Shown: piece by piece, positions 55,541 to 64,000 of the stretch
Position numbering within the stretch: the stretch's first letter is position 1
Layout of the letters: each line of letters opens with the position of its first letter
DNA from: Spongiibacter nanhainus
Lineage (GTDB): Bacteria; Pseudomonadota; Gammaproteobacteria; Pseudomonadales; Spongiibacteraceae
Direction: 5' to 3'
Assembly (NCBI RefSeq): GCF_016132545.1
Contig: NZ_CP066167.1
Location: 3,003,001-3,067,000, forward strand
DNA length: 64,000 nt
The notes under the pieces: model-generated
What the model was told of the DNA's origin: nothing
What the model saw: the letters and a program-made list of their open reading frames with translations, nothing else
Database searches by the model: none
Program-made: the position numbers and the translations under genes

Positions 55541-55962
55541 ATAACCTCCCGCCCATCTGAACTCGAGGCTGGCGCCCCCTCTCTAGGCATCAGCTCATTC
55601 AAATAATTCTGATACGCTTCTGCCACGAGCTCGATTCTCTGCCTCTCTTCAATCTGTTGGCCGGTCGTTTTCAACAATTTTCTGATTAATTTCTCAGACT
55701 TCACAAGAATATCAGTATCAATCGAACCAACACGAGATTTCCGGGGAATGGTTCCCGGGCCTTCCATCACCCAGTATGGATCGACGTCATACGTCCGACA
55801 AATCGTGATCAGCAGGTCGGCCGGTATTTTGCGGTCCCCCTTCTCATAGTTCTGGAGGGCCCGTAGCGAGATACCCACAGAATCAGAAAACGATTTTTGC
55901 GTCTGCATAGACTGCCCACGAATCGCTGAGATTCGCGCGCCGACCTGAATTTGATCTGTCAT
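55537..55962 (-). CDS. XRE-family transcriptional regulator
   Basis: This is a 141-residue protein with an N-terminal HTH_3 domain (GARISAIRGQSMQTQKSFSD, VGISLRALQNYEKGDRKIPA, then YDVDPYWVMEG as in phage-type repressors). The C-terminal tail contains a helical segment (IEERQRIELVAEAYQNYLNE). ATG 55962 with AAGG upstream is preferred over longer starts. It is divergent from the gene at 56096, and a perfect palindrome lies between them. Confidence 0.85.
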   Translation of the reverse strand: MTDQIQVGARISAIRGQSMQTQKSFSDSVGISLRALQNYEKGDRKIPADLLITICRTYDVDPYWVMEGPGTIPRKSRVGSIDTDILVKSEKLIRKLLKTTGQQIEERQRIELVAEAYQNYLNELMPREGAPASSSDGREVM

Positions 55963-55967
55963 TTGCC

Positions 55968-56004
55968 TTGACAACCACCCATTTGTGCGTATATATGTAC
56001 ATAT
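55968..56004 (+). promoter_or_regulatory. Divergent promoter with 12-bp palindrome
   Basis: TTGACA (55968-55973) and TATATG (55992-55997), 18 bp apart, form a rightward promoter. The perfect palindrome ATATGTACATAT (55993-56004) overlaps its -10 box, so it is a likely operator of the XRE protein encoded next to it. Confidence 0.6.
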
Positions 56005-56095
56005 GAGCAACACCTGGCAGGTAATGTAACCCGATGTGCACGGAATATTGTAGCAAAAAAACATAGGGCGGTTTATTTAGCGCGGGGCTGGTGAA

Positions 56096-56965
56096 ATGAA
56101 AAAGGAATACTATGTCGATGGGGAGCAATCCCACTCATGTGTCGAGGTCTTCAGCAGTGAGGACGCCTTTGGCCAACCCATTTCGATCGCTTTTGCCCAG
56201 CTTTGGCCTCAAAGTTCTACGTTGAGAGAGTTCGATCACGAATGGCTGGAGTTCGACGAGAGAGACGTCGGTTGTCGAATAAGGAATAAAACCGCTAGGT
56301 CTATCGAAAATGCTTGCACCGACTTCGTGAAAACGTTCTATCCGGGTTGTGGTGTTGGCGTAAAATTGAAAAATCTAATCGCCAAAGACTGCACAAAGCA
56401 GAGAAATCAGCGCACTGTGTTGATGCTAACTGGCGACGATAATCACGATATCTCCGACAAATTATCTTTGGCGGTTTCCTTTGTAGGAGAGAGGCTGATA
56501 CAAAAACAAGGGGATTTGTTTTTCTCGGACAGCGTCAGCGGATTAAGCGTAGCAGACATTACCTTTCTTATGGACCACGTCGATAAAATCAGAATGGCTC
56601 TTTCTGGTTCCAAAATCACGCACCCATTCGCACTAGAAACGTTTGGGCCCGACCCGAGGGTTAGCGCTTTCTCAGGTCGCTTTGACGAATTTGAGTTCGA
56701 GCTTCCGGCTGCCGAGGAAGTTAGCGGTACGGCCACGGTGGATGGCTTCCGAGGGCATCATAACTTGGTGTATCTATCAATAATGGATGTCGATACGGTC
56801 GTTGATGCCTCCAAGACATTCGTTATCCACGATACGAAAATGTTGAAATTGATTACCGAAGCGAAACACCATGACGCGCACCTGAAGTATGTCGCGGATA
56901 AAATTTTTGAAAAAACGCCTGATAAACCCACATTCATACTAAAATCTGTCGAAATAATGAGATAA
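56096..56965 (+). CDS. Unknown island protein beside the giant recombinase
   Basis: This is a 289-residue soluble protein, not recognised. The N-terminal half has scattered Cys (SCVEV, CRIRNK, ACTDF, CGVGVK, CTKQRN). The C-terminal half is acidic and beta-rich (RFDEFEFELPAAEE, VYLSIMDVDTVVDASKTFVI). It converges with the giant recombinase-like gene (stop to stop, 14 bp) and diverges from the XRE gene. Confidence 0.65.
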   Translation: MKKEYYVDGEQSHSCVEVFSSEDAFGQPISIAFAQLWPQSSTLREFDHEWLEFDERDVGCRIRNKTARSIENACTDFVKTFYPGCGVGVKLKNLIAKDCTKQRNQRTVLMLTGDDNHDISDKLSLAVSFVGERLIQKQGDLFFSDSVSGLSVADITFLMDHVDKIRMALSGSKITHPFALETFGPDPRVSAFSGRFDEFEFELPAAEEVSGTATVDGFRGHHNLVYLSIMDVDTVVDASKTFVIHDTKMLKLITEAKHHDAHLKYVADKIFEKTPDKPTFILKSVEIMR

Positions 56966-56979
56966 TATTGAATCGCAAA

Positions 56980-59900
56980 TTACACCGATGACGAAGGTGG
57001 TGGTTGTTTAGTCGTTATTTTTTCTTGCTTGGTGCAAGCCAACGTGATCAGCAAACTTCCCGTTGCCAAAAATACTACTGCCAGCTGGTAGGCGTTCCGA
57101 ACTACGCCGTCATTGTTAGGACGAAAAATCAGCGCACCGTAATCAAAAATTCGTCCATTCCTCTCATCAACCTCGCGATTGAATACATCCAGTTGAAGCG
57201 GCTTTCCTGATTCATGAAAACTCCGTATTGGGCGGACTTTGAATTTATAGTCTTGAAGCAATTGCGTTACGAGAGGATCATCGTTCGAAACAGTGACATC
57301 GAATTGACTCTCTGAAATACCAAGAATGTCAAAACTCGCCCTCACTATCTCACAATGTCTCCCGTGACTCATTTTTATCATTCTCGTCATGCCCAGCAGC
57401 AGAGGCAATTCGTCGAAAGACGGTAACTGGATATCTGGTGAAGGTATTTCCAACTCGGTATTGCCCGCCAGCTCGAGAATTCGATCCCACGCAGAATCGT
57501 TGATGTAATGCAGCATCGCGTTCGGTGACTCCTCACCTTTGAACCATGCGTTTTCTCCGCGCTTTTTAAATCGCATCACACGATTGGCCGCATCAAAATT
57601 GGCCTGAATATCGTTGGCAAATCCCGGTTCTAACGACAGTAACTTCGCGGCTTGCGGGTAAGATCGTCCCTGCGACACGAGTCGGAGGAGCTTGAGTGTC
57701 AGCAAAAGCGTCGGTTTGCTAAAGCAAATTTGCGGTGGATTAACCGGAGCCTCTTGCTGTACGTGTTCAAAATCGCAAGTGTTGACCATACCTTTAATAA
57801 CGAGAGCCCGCCCTGTTTTGACCGGGGTCAGGGCGTCGGCCCATTCTGTGACAAGGTGATTATAATTTTTCAGGCCCGATGAAGGACCGCTGTGTCCCAT
57901 CAAACGTGACAAGCCCATGGAAGAGCGGATGGATACATCTACATTTTGGCCCAGTACCAGCTGCCTCAATTGATCAGTATTAATATGCTTGCATATCATC
58001 CGTGACGTCGGTGTTTCGAATCCCAACAGAATTGGCGCCACCTGGTTGTGAAACGCATGGCGGCAATGGTGCGTTGTCAGCGACTGGCTGCCGGTAATGG
58101 CGCGCAGTATTGATGTCAGCGTCTCCTGGATTTCCTGACAAACCGCAGCCTGTATCACTCTGCCTGATCGGTTCTCGCAAAGCAGGGGCATGTTCTTCTC
58201 AAGGCCAGCTAGGCTGTCATAGTTAGCAAGAACACGGTCGACCAACGCTTTCTCGCGTTGTGTCAGCACGAATAGGAGAGGAACTGCTCGTCGACTACTT
58301 GATCGCTTCAGCTGCCGAATTTGGTTGTCTCTCACAAGAACCCAAGTATAACCCTGCCATTGGCACCAGTCTTGACGACGAAGGCCAATCGCTTCACCCC
58401 CGCGAAGTCCAAACCTGAATGTTAAAAGGAGCACAAAGCCAAGGTAGAGAGCGAGTTGCTCGTTTGATTTATAGGCATGGTCGATAAAGTCTAGGCACGC
58501 GAGGTATTCCTTTTCACTGAAGCAGCCGGGGCTCACACTGCGATGGTTATCATCGGTGTTTATTTCAGACCAGTCTGGCCTTTGAATGCCAAATCTCTCC
58601 GCCCATCTGTGAAACGATTTCAGCCTCTTACCAAAATAACCCACCTCCCTGTCTCGTTCTCGCCGCGACGTTGCCATGTCATGATACAAGTCCGTGATCG
58701 ATTCCGAATCCATGGATAAAAGGTCGTGAGCATAGGCCAAACCCTGAAAAGCCAACCGAAGCGTACTGAAATAATTTTGGATTGTTCTTTTGGCGTACGG
58801 TCTGTGATGCTTTCCGCGCCCCTGCCCCTCTCGAATCACATGACTGATCCAATGAGCCATCATCTGAATCGTGGAGCTCACGCGCCCGAGATACGAATTA
58901 CACAGCTCATCTATTGCCTTGGCACAGTGTTTAGCAGATCTTTTTTCGTATCTATTGAGGGTAGTGGTCACGGCGTCATAAAACGCTTTCGCGTTGTCCT
59001 GGAGCGTTGCCGTATCGGCCACATACCCCGTGCGCTGACTTAAACTGAATTCATGCGTTTGAGTTCCAGTTAGAACATCCTGCGGTAGTTTCACGCAGAC
59101 GCCATGCCTCAGTCGAAGAAAGTCGGCCCAGTTAAGGCTCGTTGGTGGCATCCTTTCGCTTAATGCCGCAGCTACCATCCCTGGCAATTGGACGAGATTA
59201 GCCTGTTCAACGATTTTCGTCAGTCGCTTGATGAATGTTGATACGGAAAATGCTGCTATATCCTCTTCGGGCCAAAGTTCGAGTATGAGCGGACGCAGTT
59301 CTTTCGGTATTGGTAATGACGCGATATCAGGCAGTCTAGAGTTCGAGATACCAAACTGTAGCAGAGATGCGATTTTGTAGCCGATTTCGTGCCGCTGAAC
59401 TGGCTCTAGGAAATCATCGGTTTGCCATTCTTCGCTGTACTCAAAAAAGTAAGATTTCCGGTGTTGAACCAGCCGGAAGTTCTTCCCTTGTACCACATCC
59501 AGTAAGAGGCGATGGTAGCTCAACCGCTTTTGTATGCAAATCAGTGTTGCGCCAAGGATGAGCGCCTGTGTTTTATTGACGAGCCCTTTATGAATGGTTT
59601 CATTCGTTCTCTCGGCCCAAGCCTTTGCCCGCTTGTACCGGTCAAGGTCTTCAGGCAAGCTTTGCTGTACAAGGTTTCGCTCCTCTTTTCGCTTGAGCAT
59701 TCTTTTTCGGATAGACCGAGTATGTTTGCTGCCACGGGTCTTCAAGAATTGTTCAAGGGCACTGAATCTGATCCCTGCATCGGGGTGCGGTAACCCGTTC
59801 TCTCGTTTAAGTAGTCTGGTTGCAAGTGTTTCTATTTCTGATGGTTCGAAGTCTTCGAGTGATCTTTCGCCGATAAAAAGCGTGATCTCCTTCAGAGCAA

Positions 59901-62376
59901 TTCTTCGAGCGCTCTTGTAGCGCTCTCGCCGTTTCCGGCGTCGCTCTCTGATTCCGAATAAAGTGGGTTCGTCGTATCCCGGAGCCGTCTTAGTAGGGCC
60001 CGCGTACCCCGGGAGAATCGCCGGAGCGCGGATGACCGAAAATTTTAGCGCGTCATAAACACCGTTGTAAGTATCGCGATACCGATCGGCATCATCAATC
60101 CAGCATCTCGGGGAGTAGTCCCCATAACTCGCGCCTCCGCGCTCTGAGTGCCCCATCCAGCCATCGAGGGTATCGATGGGAATGCCTGCACGACTGAGTT
60201 GCTGCGAGTATCTGTGTCGAAACAGATTCGGTGGAAGCGACCAGGTCACTAGTGGCAGACCGAGGGCGTCGGAGTCAGAGGATTGATGCCAGCAAAGCTG
60301 CTCGTCTAAAAAGAAAAATAGGGGAAGGGCACACTCTGAACCGCTCAGAACCAGATGAATATTCTCAGCGAGTTCGGGTTTATATGACGCTATGGTGACG
60401 GCCAGCATCGCGAGATAGTTTAGGTATGCCTGCACCAGCACAATTAATTTGTCGGGCAAGGGAACCATTCGACCATCGTGGCGTTCGTCATCCGACTTGT
60501 CGTTGATATAGATGCAGCGGAACCTGAGATTTAAGTGCGCTAAAGACTCAAAAGGGGATTTAAGATATCGGCTACCTGTGCCCGCGTACAACGCCAGCAA
60601 GCAATATTGTGTATATCGGTTATGGAAGCTCACCAAATCATTGGCTTGAGCCACCAAGGATGCGGCGTGTGAGATACCTTCAAGGAGTACCGACTCTAGC
60701 GGTGCGAGCATGCTACCGAGCAGTAGTGTCCATTCATCAACCCCCTCCATCACCACTGGCCGGTCCAAGCCCTTGGCAATCGTTGTCACGTCCCAATTGG
60801 CATAACCGCAAGCCGCAGGTAAGCCGCTTTGCGGGGAGGCGGTCACCATTCGAGCGAAATGCGAGTCTCCAGTAATCTGAAAAGCTCGCTGCGACGCGAC
60901 CTGCCCCAACTTACCACTGGTGACACGCGGGAATCGTTCTCTGGCAATGGCATCGAACCACATTGTCATCTTGGTGGTAGGATTGATGGTACGCCAAAGC
61001 TGGCCTAGCGACGTCACACTTCCTATCTGAGCAGAGAGAGCGCTTTCCAGTACATGACTGACATCGGAGGAGAGTGCGATCCGAATAGTTCCGACAAACG
61101 GCCTTACTTGCGATCGCTGCTTTTCTGTTTCCGGTCGCCAGTAACTGCTTCGAGTCGGTGACAGCCGTTGCATATGGCGGCAATCTGGCGTGATACTCCA
61201 GTTGACCCCGAGTGAGTTATCGATAGTGATTCGCTCGGCGTGGAACAGTGACTCGCCAACAGTTGTTGCAATCTTGGTGATAGCCGCCCCCAGCGATAGC
61301 ACAGGGTCACCAGAGCAGATCGCTCCTGCCATCCACGCATTGACCTGCTCGATCTCTGGGGGCAAGAGTTTGTCCCAACTCCAGGGTAGAAACTGAGATT
61401 CTTCAGCGGAGTACAAGAAAACCGATCGAGAAGTCAGTGCCTGCTCTTCTTCGGTATCAGAGATATCGACTTCGACAAGTACATCGTCAGGCGCGTCCTC
61501 GCCATTTTCAGGCAGTCCCTGGAGAGTCAGTACACCTGGCAGGTCTGAGTCAGTTAATGGAACAGACTCATTGGCCATTCCCTCAATAGCGGTGTAGGGC
61601 CCCGGAATATCGATATCTGCTGAGAGCGGGAGTGGGCTGTTGTTACCCTCGGCAATTAAAATCAGGCTGTTTAGGAATGCTTTCTCTGAATCCGAGGCTG
61701 CAGTCGAAAGTGCCTTTGCAGATTGTTTGACCGCGTAGGTGAACCACTGGAAGGTCTTGGGGTACCCCTTCGTTTCGTGGCGAGCTTGGGTTAGAAGGTT
61801 ATCAACTAGCTCCCATTTTGGATCAATCTGGTCCAGGATGAGATGTCGAGACGCTTGACTTATGGATTTGTCTGCAATGTTCCCTTTTTCTGCAATACGA
61901 ATCGCCGTCTGGATGATCAACCAGAGCCGCAAACGCTGCCGACTGGTCGTAATAGCATCCGAGGCGCCATCCGACCTCGGGTTCACGACCATGGCGAGCA
62001 GGAAAAATCGAGTTTTCAGTGGCGAAAACTCGGCTTTTGTTCCGGATGCAGGTTTACCCTTGTGGGAAATGGGAGAATCGGCTCTGTGGATGTACTCAGC
62101 CGACTTCAACGCCAAAGAGAATTTCCAAAGTCGGCTGACTATGGGCCGATCGGCCCAATCTGATAAGATTGACTGCGAAATCGGTTGTGCGAACTCATTA
62201 GCAAAGTTGTGGATCGTGCGCGGATCGTCGGGCCGCCCCATACAGAAATATGCAATTTCAAGCTCTGGGTGCATCCCCGCACTGGCTGCCCAGGCCGAAA
62301 TGCCATCATAGGCCCTCGGTAGCCCGAAGGTCACAGGGTTTTCGTCTTGGCTGTGACACTTCTCCGTTTTGTCCAT
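56980..62376 (-). CDS. Giant protein with two tyrosine-recombinase-like domains
   Basis: This encodes 1798 residues. Domain 1 (about 570-770) has R603 (GTGSRYLKS), R720 and H721 (NLFRHRYSQQL, with N717 where His is usual), H743 (WMGHSERG) and Y751/Y754. Domain 2 (about 1120-1515) has a SAM-like core part, then R1325 (FGLRGGEAIGLR), a likely Lys near 1357, H1436 and R1439 (THHCRHAF), H1495 (LMGHSG) and Y1505. So domain 2 has the full R-K-H-R-H-Y set and domain 1 a partial one. A hydrophobic segment (1764-1781) lies near the end. It starts 125 bp from attR, so a role in island movement is likely but unproven. Confidence 0.8.
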   Translation of the reverse strand: MDKTEKCHSQDENPVTFGLPRAYDGISAWAASAGMHPELEIAYFCMGRPDDPRTIHNFANEFAQPISQSILSDWADRPIVSRLWKFSLALKSAEYIHRADSPISHKGKPASGTKAEFSPLKTRFFLLAMVVNPRSDGASDAITTSRQRLRLWLIIQTAIRIAEKGNIADKSISQASRHLILDQIDPKWELVDNLLTQARHETKGYPKTFQWFTYAVKQSAKALSTAASDSEKAFLNSLILIAEGNNSPLPLSADIDIPGPYTAIEGMANESVPLTDSDLPGVLTLQGLPENGEDAPDDVLVEVDISDTEEEQALTSRSVFLYSAEESQFLPWSWDKLLPPEIEQVNAWMAGAICSGDPVLSLGAAITKIATTVGESLFHAERITIDNSLGVNWSITPDCRHMQRLSPTRSSYWRPETEKQRSQVRPFVGTIRIALSSDVSHVLESALSAQIGSVTSLGQLWRTINPTTKMTMWFDAIARERFPRVTSGKLGQVASQRAFQITGDSHFARMVTASPQSGLPAACGYANWDVTTIAKGLDRPVVMEGVDEWTLLLGSMLAPLESVLLEGISHAASLVAQANDLVSFHNRYTQYCLLALYAGTGSRYLKSPFESLAHLNLRFRCIYINDKSDDERHDGRMVPLPDKLIVLVQAYLNYLAMLAVTIASYKPELAENIHLVLSGSECALPLFFFLDEQLCWHQSSDSDALGLPLVTWSLPPNLFRHRYSQQLSRAGIPIDTLDGWMGHSERGGASYGDYSPRCWIDDADRYRDTYNGVYDALKFSVIRAPAILPGYAGPTKTAPGYDEPTLFGIRERRRKRRERYKSARRIALKEITLFIGERSLEDFEPSEIETLATRLLKRENGLPHPDAGIRFSALEQFLKTRGSKHTRSIRKRMLKRKEERNLVQQSLPEDLDRYKRAKAWAERTNETIHKGLVNKTQALILGATLICIQKRLSYHRLLLDVVQGKNFRLVQHRKSYFFEYSEEWQTDDFLEPVQRHEIGYKIASLLQFGISNSRLPDIASLPIPKELRPLILELWPEEDIAAFSVSTFIKRLTKIVEQANLVQLPGMVAAALSERMPPTSLNWADFLRLRHGVCVKLPQDVLTGTQTHEFSLSQRTGYVADTATLQDNAKAFYDAVTTTLNRYEKRSAKHCAKAIDELCNSYLGRVSSTIQMMAHWISHVIREGQGRGKHHRPYAKRTIQNYFSTLRLAFQGLAYAHDLLSMDSESITDLYHDMATSRRERDREVGYFGKRLKSFHRWAERFGIQRPDWSEINTDDNHRSVSPGCFSEKEYLACLDFIDHAYKSNEQLALYLGFVLLLTFRFGLRGGEAIGLRRQDWCQWQGYTWVLVRDNQIRQLKRSSSRRAVPLLFVLTQREKALVDRVLANYDSLAGLEKNMPLLCENRSGRVIQAAVCQEIQETLTSILRAITGSQSLTTHHCRHAFHNQVAPILLGFETPTSRMICKHINTDQLRQLVLGQNVDVSIRSSMGLSRLMGHSGPSSGLKNYNHLVTEWADALTPVKTGRALVIKGMVNTCDFEHVQQEAPVNPPQICFSKPTLLLTLKLLRLVSQGRSYPQAAKLLSLEPGFANDIQANFDAANRVMRFKKRGENAWFKGEESPNAMLHYINDSAWDRILELAGNTELEIPSPDIQLPSFDELPLLLGMTRMIKMSHGRHCEIVRASFDILGISESQFDVTVSNDDPLVTQLLQDYKFKVRPIRSFHESGKPLQLDVFNREVDERNGRIFDYGALIFRPNNDGVVRNAYQLAVVFLATGSLLITLACTKQEKITTKQPPPSSSV

Positions 62377-62461
62377 TGATCTTAAGTGACCTGTATTCCA
62401 ATCGTTCTTATCCTTGATACCCCCTTATAAATGCTTATACAAGCTATTTTATGTATTTTTG

Positions 62462-62478
62462 GTACAATTAATATGTAC
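62462..62478. repeat. Palindrome between attR and the giant gene
   Basis: GTACA (62462-62466) and TGTAC (62474-62478) flank an AT-rich 7-bp core. It lies 85 bp upstream of the giant gene start and 23 bp from attR, so it could be an operator or a recombinase arm site. Confidence 0.45.
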
Positions 62479-62500
62479 TAATATCGCCATTCTCATAACC

Positions 62501-62523
62501 TCCTGCCCCCGCTACCAACAAGA
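62501..62523 (+). repeat. attR: distal attachment site
   Basis: An exact 23-bp copy of 375-397. Immediately before it (62492-62500) lies CTCATAACC, identical to the tRNA anticodon-loop segment 347-355, with the intervening 19 bp of the tRNA missing. Confidence 0.9.
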
Positions 62524-62527
62524 TGAA

Positions 62528-62562
62528 AGGCGAATCAAGCACTTAGCTGATTCGCCTTTTTT
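62528..62562 (+). terminator. Terminator beyond attR
   Basis: A 12-bp stem with one bulged A (62528-62540 with 62546-62557) is followed by a T run. Outside the island, this is probably the original terminator of the tRNA transcript before insertion. Confidence 0.75.
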
Positions 62563-62566
62563 GTTT

Positions 62567-62772
62567 GGCTCTACCCCATAAACGGGGGATGGCACTCATC
62601 TCACCCTGTTAATTACACCGTCCCATCCGCAGTGGGCCAGCACTCGCAGTCTGTAATTCTCAAAGTTTCGGCTCTACCCCATAAACGGGGGATGGCACTC
62701 ATCTCACCCTGTTAATTACACCGTCCCATCCGCAGTGGGCCAGCACTCGCAGTCTGTAATTCTCAAAGTTTC
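62567..62772. repeat. 103-bp tandem duplication at an IS end
   Basis: 62567-62669 and 62670-62772 are identical. The unit contains the left inverted repeat of the ISL3-family element plus the last codons of its transposase. The duplicated end may act as a second, alternative IS terminus. Confidence 0.93.
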
Positions 62773-63892
62773 TAAAACCATACGCTCGCCGCGAGATCAT
62801 TTCCATTTTGTTGTGGAAGCCTTCGGTGATGCCGTTGCTTTTGGTAAAGCGCCACATCGCCACTATCGGCTGTAACCAGGACCGCAAGGTGCGGGCTAGT
62901 GCGTGTAATGGGCTGGCCTCTAACTGCTCAACCAACGCGACGAAGGCCGGCAAACGGGCTTCGGCTTTCTTCCGCGTCAGGGTCTTGAGCAACACAAAGC
63001 GCACCAGCCGCTGCTTGGCAAGATACAGCGCCTGCAACACCGGGTAATCCGCCAAGTAACGCATCAGATTGGCATGCTGCTCATCACCCAGGCGCCACTT
63101 GTGACGACGCATCAGGCTGATCAGCCCTCGGTTCTTGCGCCCCTCCGGGTCGTGTTGCTGCCAGACCTTCAGGAAATGCTGATTGATCAATCTCACCACA
63201 TGAAATCGATCGGCCACAATCGTGGCGTTGGGGAAGTAACGGCGGGCAATGCTACGGTAGGTCTCTGACAAATCCATCACCACCACCTGGACCTGCTCTC
63301 TACCTTGTAAACCCCGTAAATAGCGGCGCAGGCTGGGTTCCGAGCGCCCGAGCTTAACGTCAAAGACCTTGTGGTTCCTCAGGTCTGCAAAGGTCGTGGC
63401 ATAGCCGCTCTTGCGGGTAAAGAAGTGCTCATCGATGCCCAGTACCCGGGGACAATAGCGACGATCTCCCTCGGACCGCTTCTGGCCAATATGGTGCTGA
63501 TACCAGCGTTCAACCGTCGCTGGGCTGATGCGGTGCGTCAGGGACAACTTGCGCTGGGTGACACCCCCGTCGTGCGCCTCGAAGACCTCCAAGCGATACG
63601 CCTCGGAGGCCCGATAACGCGGTCGTATCCCAACAAATGAGTGGCGGAAATACCGTCGGCACCCCTGGCAGTGGTATTTGGGCACCCGCAGGTGCAAGGT
63701 CAGAATCTGGTTGCCCTGACGGGTATGCTTGATGGTCCGCTGGTAGGTCGCCTTGATCCGCAAGCCCGCCCCCTGGCAGTGCTTACAGGGCGGCCTGATA
63801 CTCGGCTTGGCCCACACCTCAATACCCTGTATGCGCACGACCCGTTCAATCTCAAGGCCCGGTAGGCCTATAATCATTCCTGCGTGGGACAT
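62699..63892 (-). CDS. ISL3-family transposase
   Basis: This is a 397-residue DDE transposase. An N-terminal zinc-ribbon (PPCKHCQGAGLR, YHCQGCRRYFRHSF) and a helix-turn-helix (THRISPATVERWYQHHIG) precede the DDE_Tnp_ISL3 core. Catalytic positions are in LGIDEHFFTRK, VVMDLSETYRSIARRYFPNA and, near the C-terminus, TKSNGITEGFHNKMEM. The gene is intact, so the element may be active. Confidence 0.92.
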   Translation of the reverse strand: MSHAGMIIGLPGLEIERVVRIQGIEVWAKPSIRPPCKHCQGAGLRIKATYQRTIKHTRQGNQILTLHLRVPKYHCQGCRRYFRHSFVGIRPRYRASEAYRLEVFEAHDGGVTQRKLSLTHRISPATVERWYQHHIGQKRSEGDRRYCPRVLGIDEHFFTRKSGYATTFADLRNHKVFDVKLGRSEPSLRRYLRGLQGREQVQVVVMDLSETYRSIARRYFPNATIVADRFHVVRLINQHFLKVWQQHDPEGRKNRGLISLMRRHKWRLGDEQHANLMRYLADYPVLQALYLAKQRLVRFVLLKTLTRKKAEARLPAFVALVEQLEASPLHALARTLRSWLQPIVAMWRFTKSNGITEGFHNKMEMISRRAYGFRNFENYRLRVLAHCGWDGVINRVR

Positions 63893-64000
63893 CGGTAGTC
63901 TCCATTAAACTGTTTCGTCGCAAATTCAGTTTAATGAATGCCGGTGTCCCCCGTTTATGATGAAGAGCCATCTCGACTTCCTCACATCTGACCTTCGGGC

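Larger units (their letters stand above)
62567..63969 (-). mobile_element. ISL3-family insertion sequence
   Basis: The left inverted repeat (GGCTCTACCCCATAAACGGG, at 62567 and again at 62670) matches the right end complement (GGCTCTTCATCATAAACGGG, ending at 63969). Without the duplication the element is 1300 bp. No 8-bp target duplication is visible at either possible left border. It lies 43 bp outside attR, in the flanking chromosome. Confidence 0.88.

Noticed and set aside
62567-62772. Possible CRISPR-like repeat pair
   Set aside because: Two adjacent 103-bp copies without spacers, and the unit is an IS end.
63970-64000. Similarity of the last 30 bases to 520-560
   Set aside because: Only short shuffled matches (TCTCGACTT, CTGACCTTCGGGC); too little to claim a repeat.

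Overview
The window is dominated by one genomic island of about 62.1 kb inserted in the 3' end of an initiator tRNA-Met gene. The tRNA (315-391) has a consensus promoter upstream. Its last 17 bases plus 6 more (375-397) recur exactly at 62501-62523, giving attL and attR. Gene content (complete paa set, AlkB with rubredoxins, DUF1302/DUF1329 envelope proteins, IS3 and ISL3 elements) suggests an aerobic, hydrocarbon-using gammaproteobacterium, perhaps a marine Cellvibrionales-type organism. The genus cannot be read from the sequence.

Left end (0.4-8 kb): a small hypothetical gene, an XRE regulator, an excisionase-like protein overlapping a tyrosine integrase, a TraI_2/HD protein, a run of four overlapping small genes (two Phd/YefM-like), an IS3-family element flanked by gene debris, an SGNH esterase and a membrane protein resembling styrene oxide isomerase.

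Catabolic module A (8-33 kb, almost all on the minus strand): methyltransferase, MHS-type transporter, HD protein, MoaF-like protein, PaaY, a flavoprotein, two Tat-exported DUF1329 proteins, a DUF1302 outer-membrane protein, a YCF48-like protein, an RND/MMPL exporter, an MDR reductase, an AraC regulator, a clear styrene oxide isomerase (StyC), a second IS3 element, an aldehyde dehydrogenase, an EthD protein, a thiolase-like protein lacking its catalytic His, phenylacetate-CoA ligase (PaaK), a SnoaL-like protein and an Rrf2 regulator. Three identically spaced palindromes surround the Rrf2 gene.

Module B (33-39 kb, plus strand): a small secreted protein, TatA, an AlkB-type membrane di-iron oxygenase, two rubredoxins, a PQQ/haem c alcohol dehydrogenase and an AraC regulator. 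Module C (39-51 kb): a tight paaZGJABCDEI operon on the minus strand, with a divergent hydratase/3-hydroxyacyl-CoA dehydrogenase fusion and paaX on the plus strand. Together the genes could oxidise a styrene-like or alkylbenzene side chain (AlkB or the flavoprotein, then StyC and aldehyde dehydrogenase, or alcohol and aldehyde dehydrogenases) to phenylacetate. PaaK activates the acid and the paa pathway takes it to central metabolism. No StyA/StyB-type styrene monooxygenase is visible.

Right end (51-62.5 kb): decayed genes (hydrolase fragment, Mrr-type nuclease with three in-frame stops), a deoxynucleotidase, an orphan TacA-like antitoxin, a metallophosphoesterase, an XRE/membrane-protein pair divergent from an unknown gene, and a giant 1798-residue protein with two tyrosine-recombinase-like domains that starts 125 bp from attR. 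Just beyond attR is an ISL3-family element whose left end is duplicated in tandem (103 bp).
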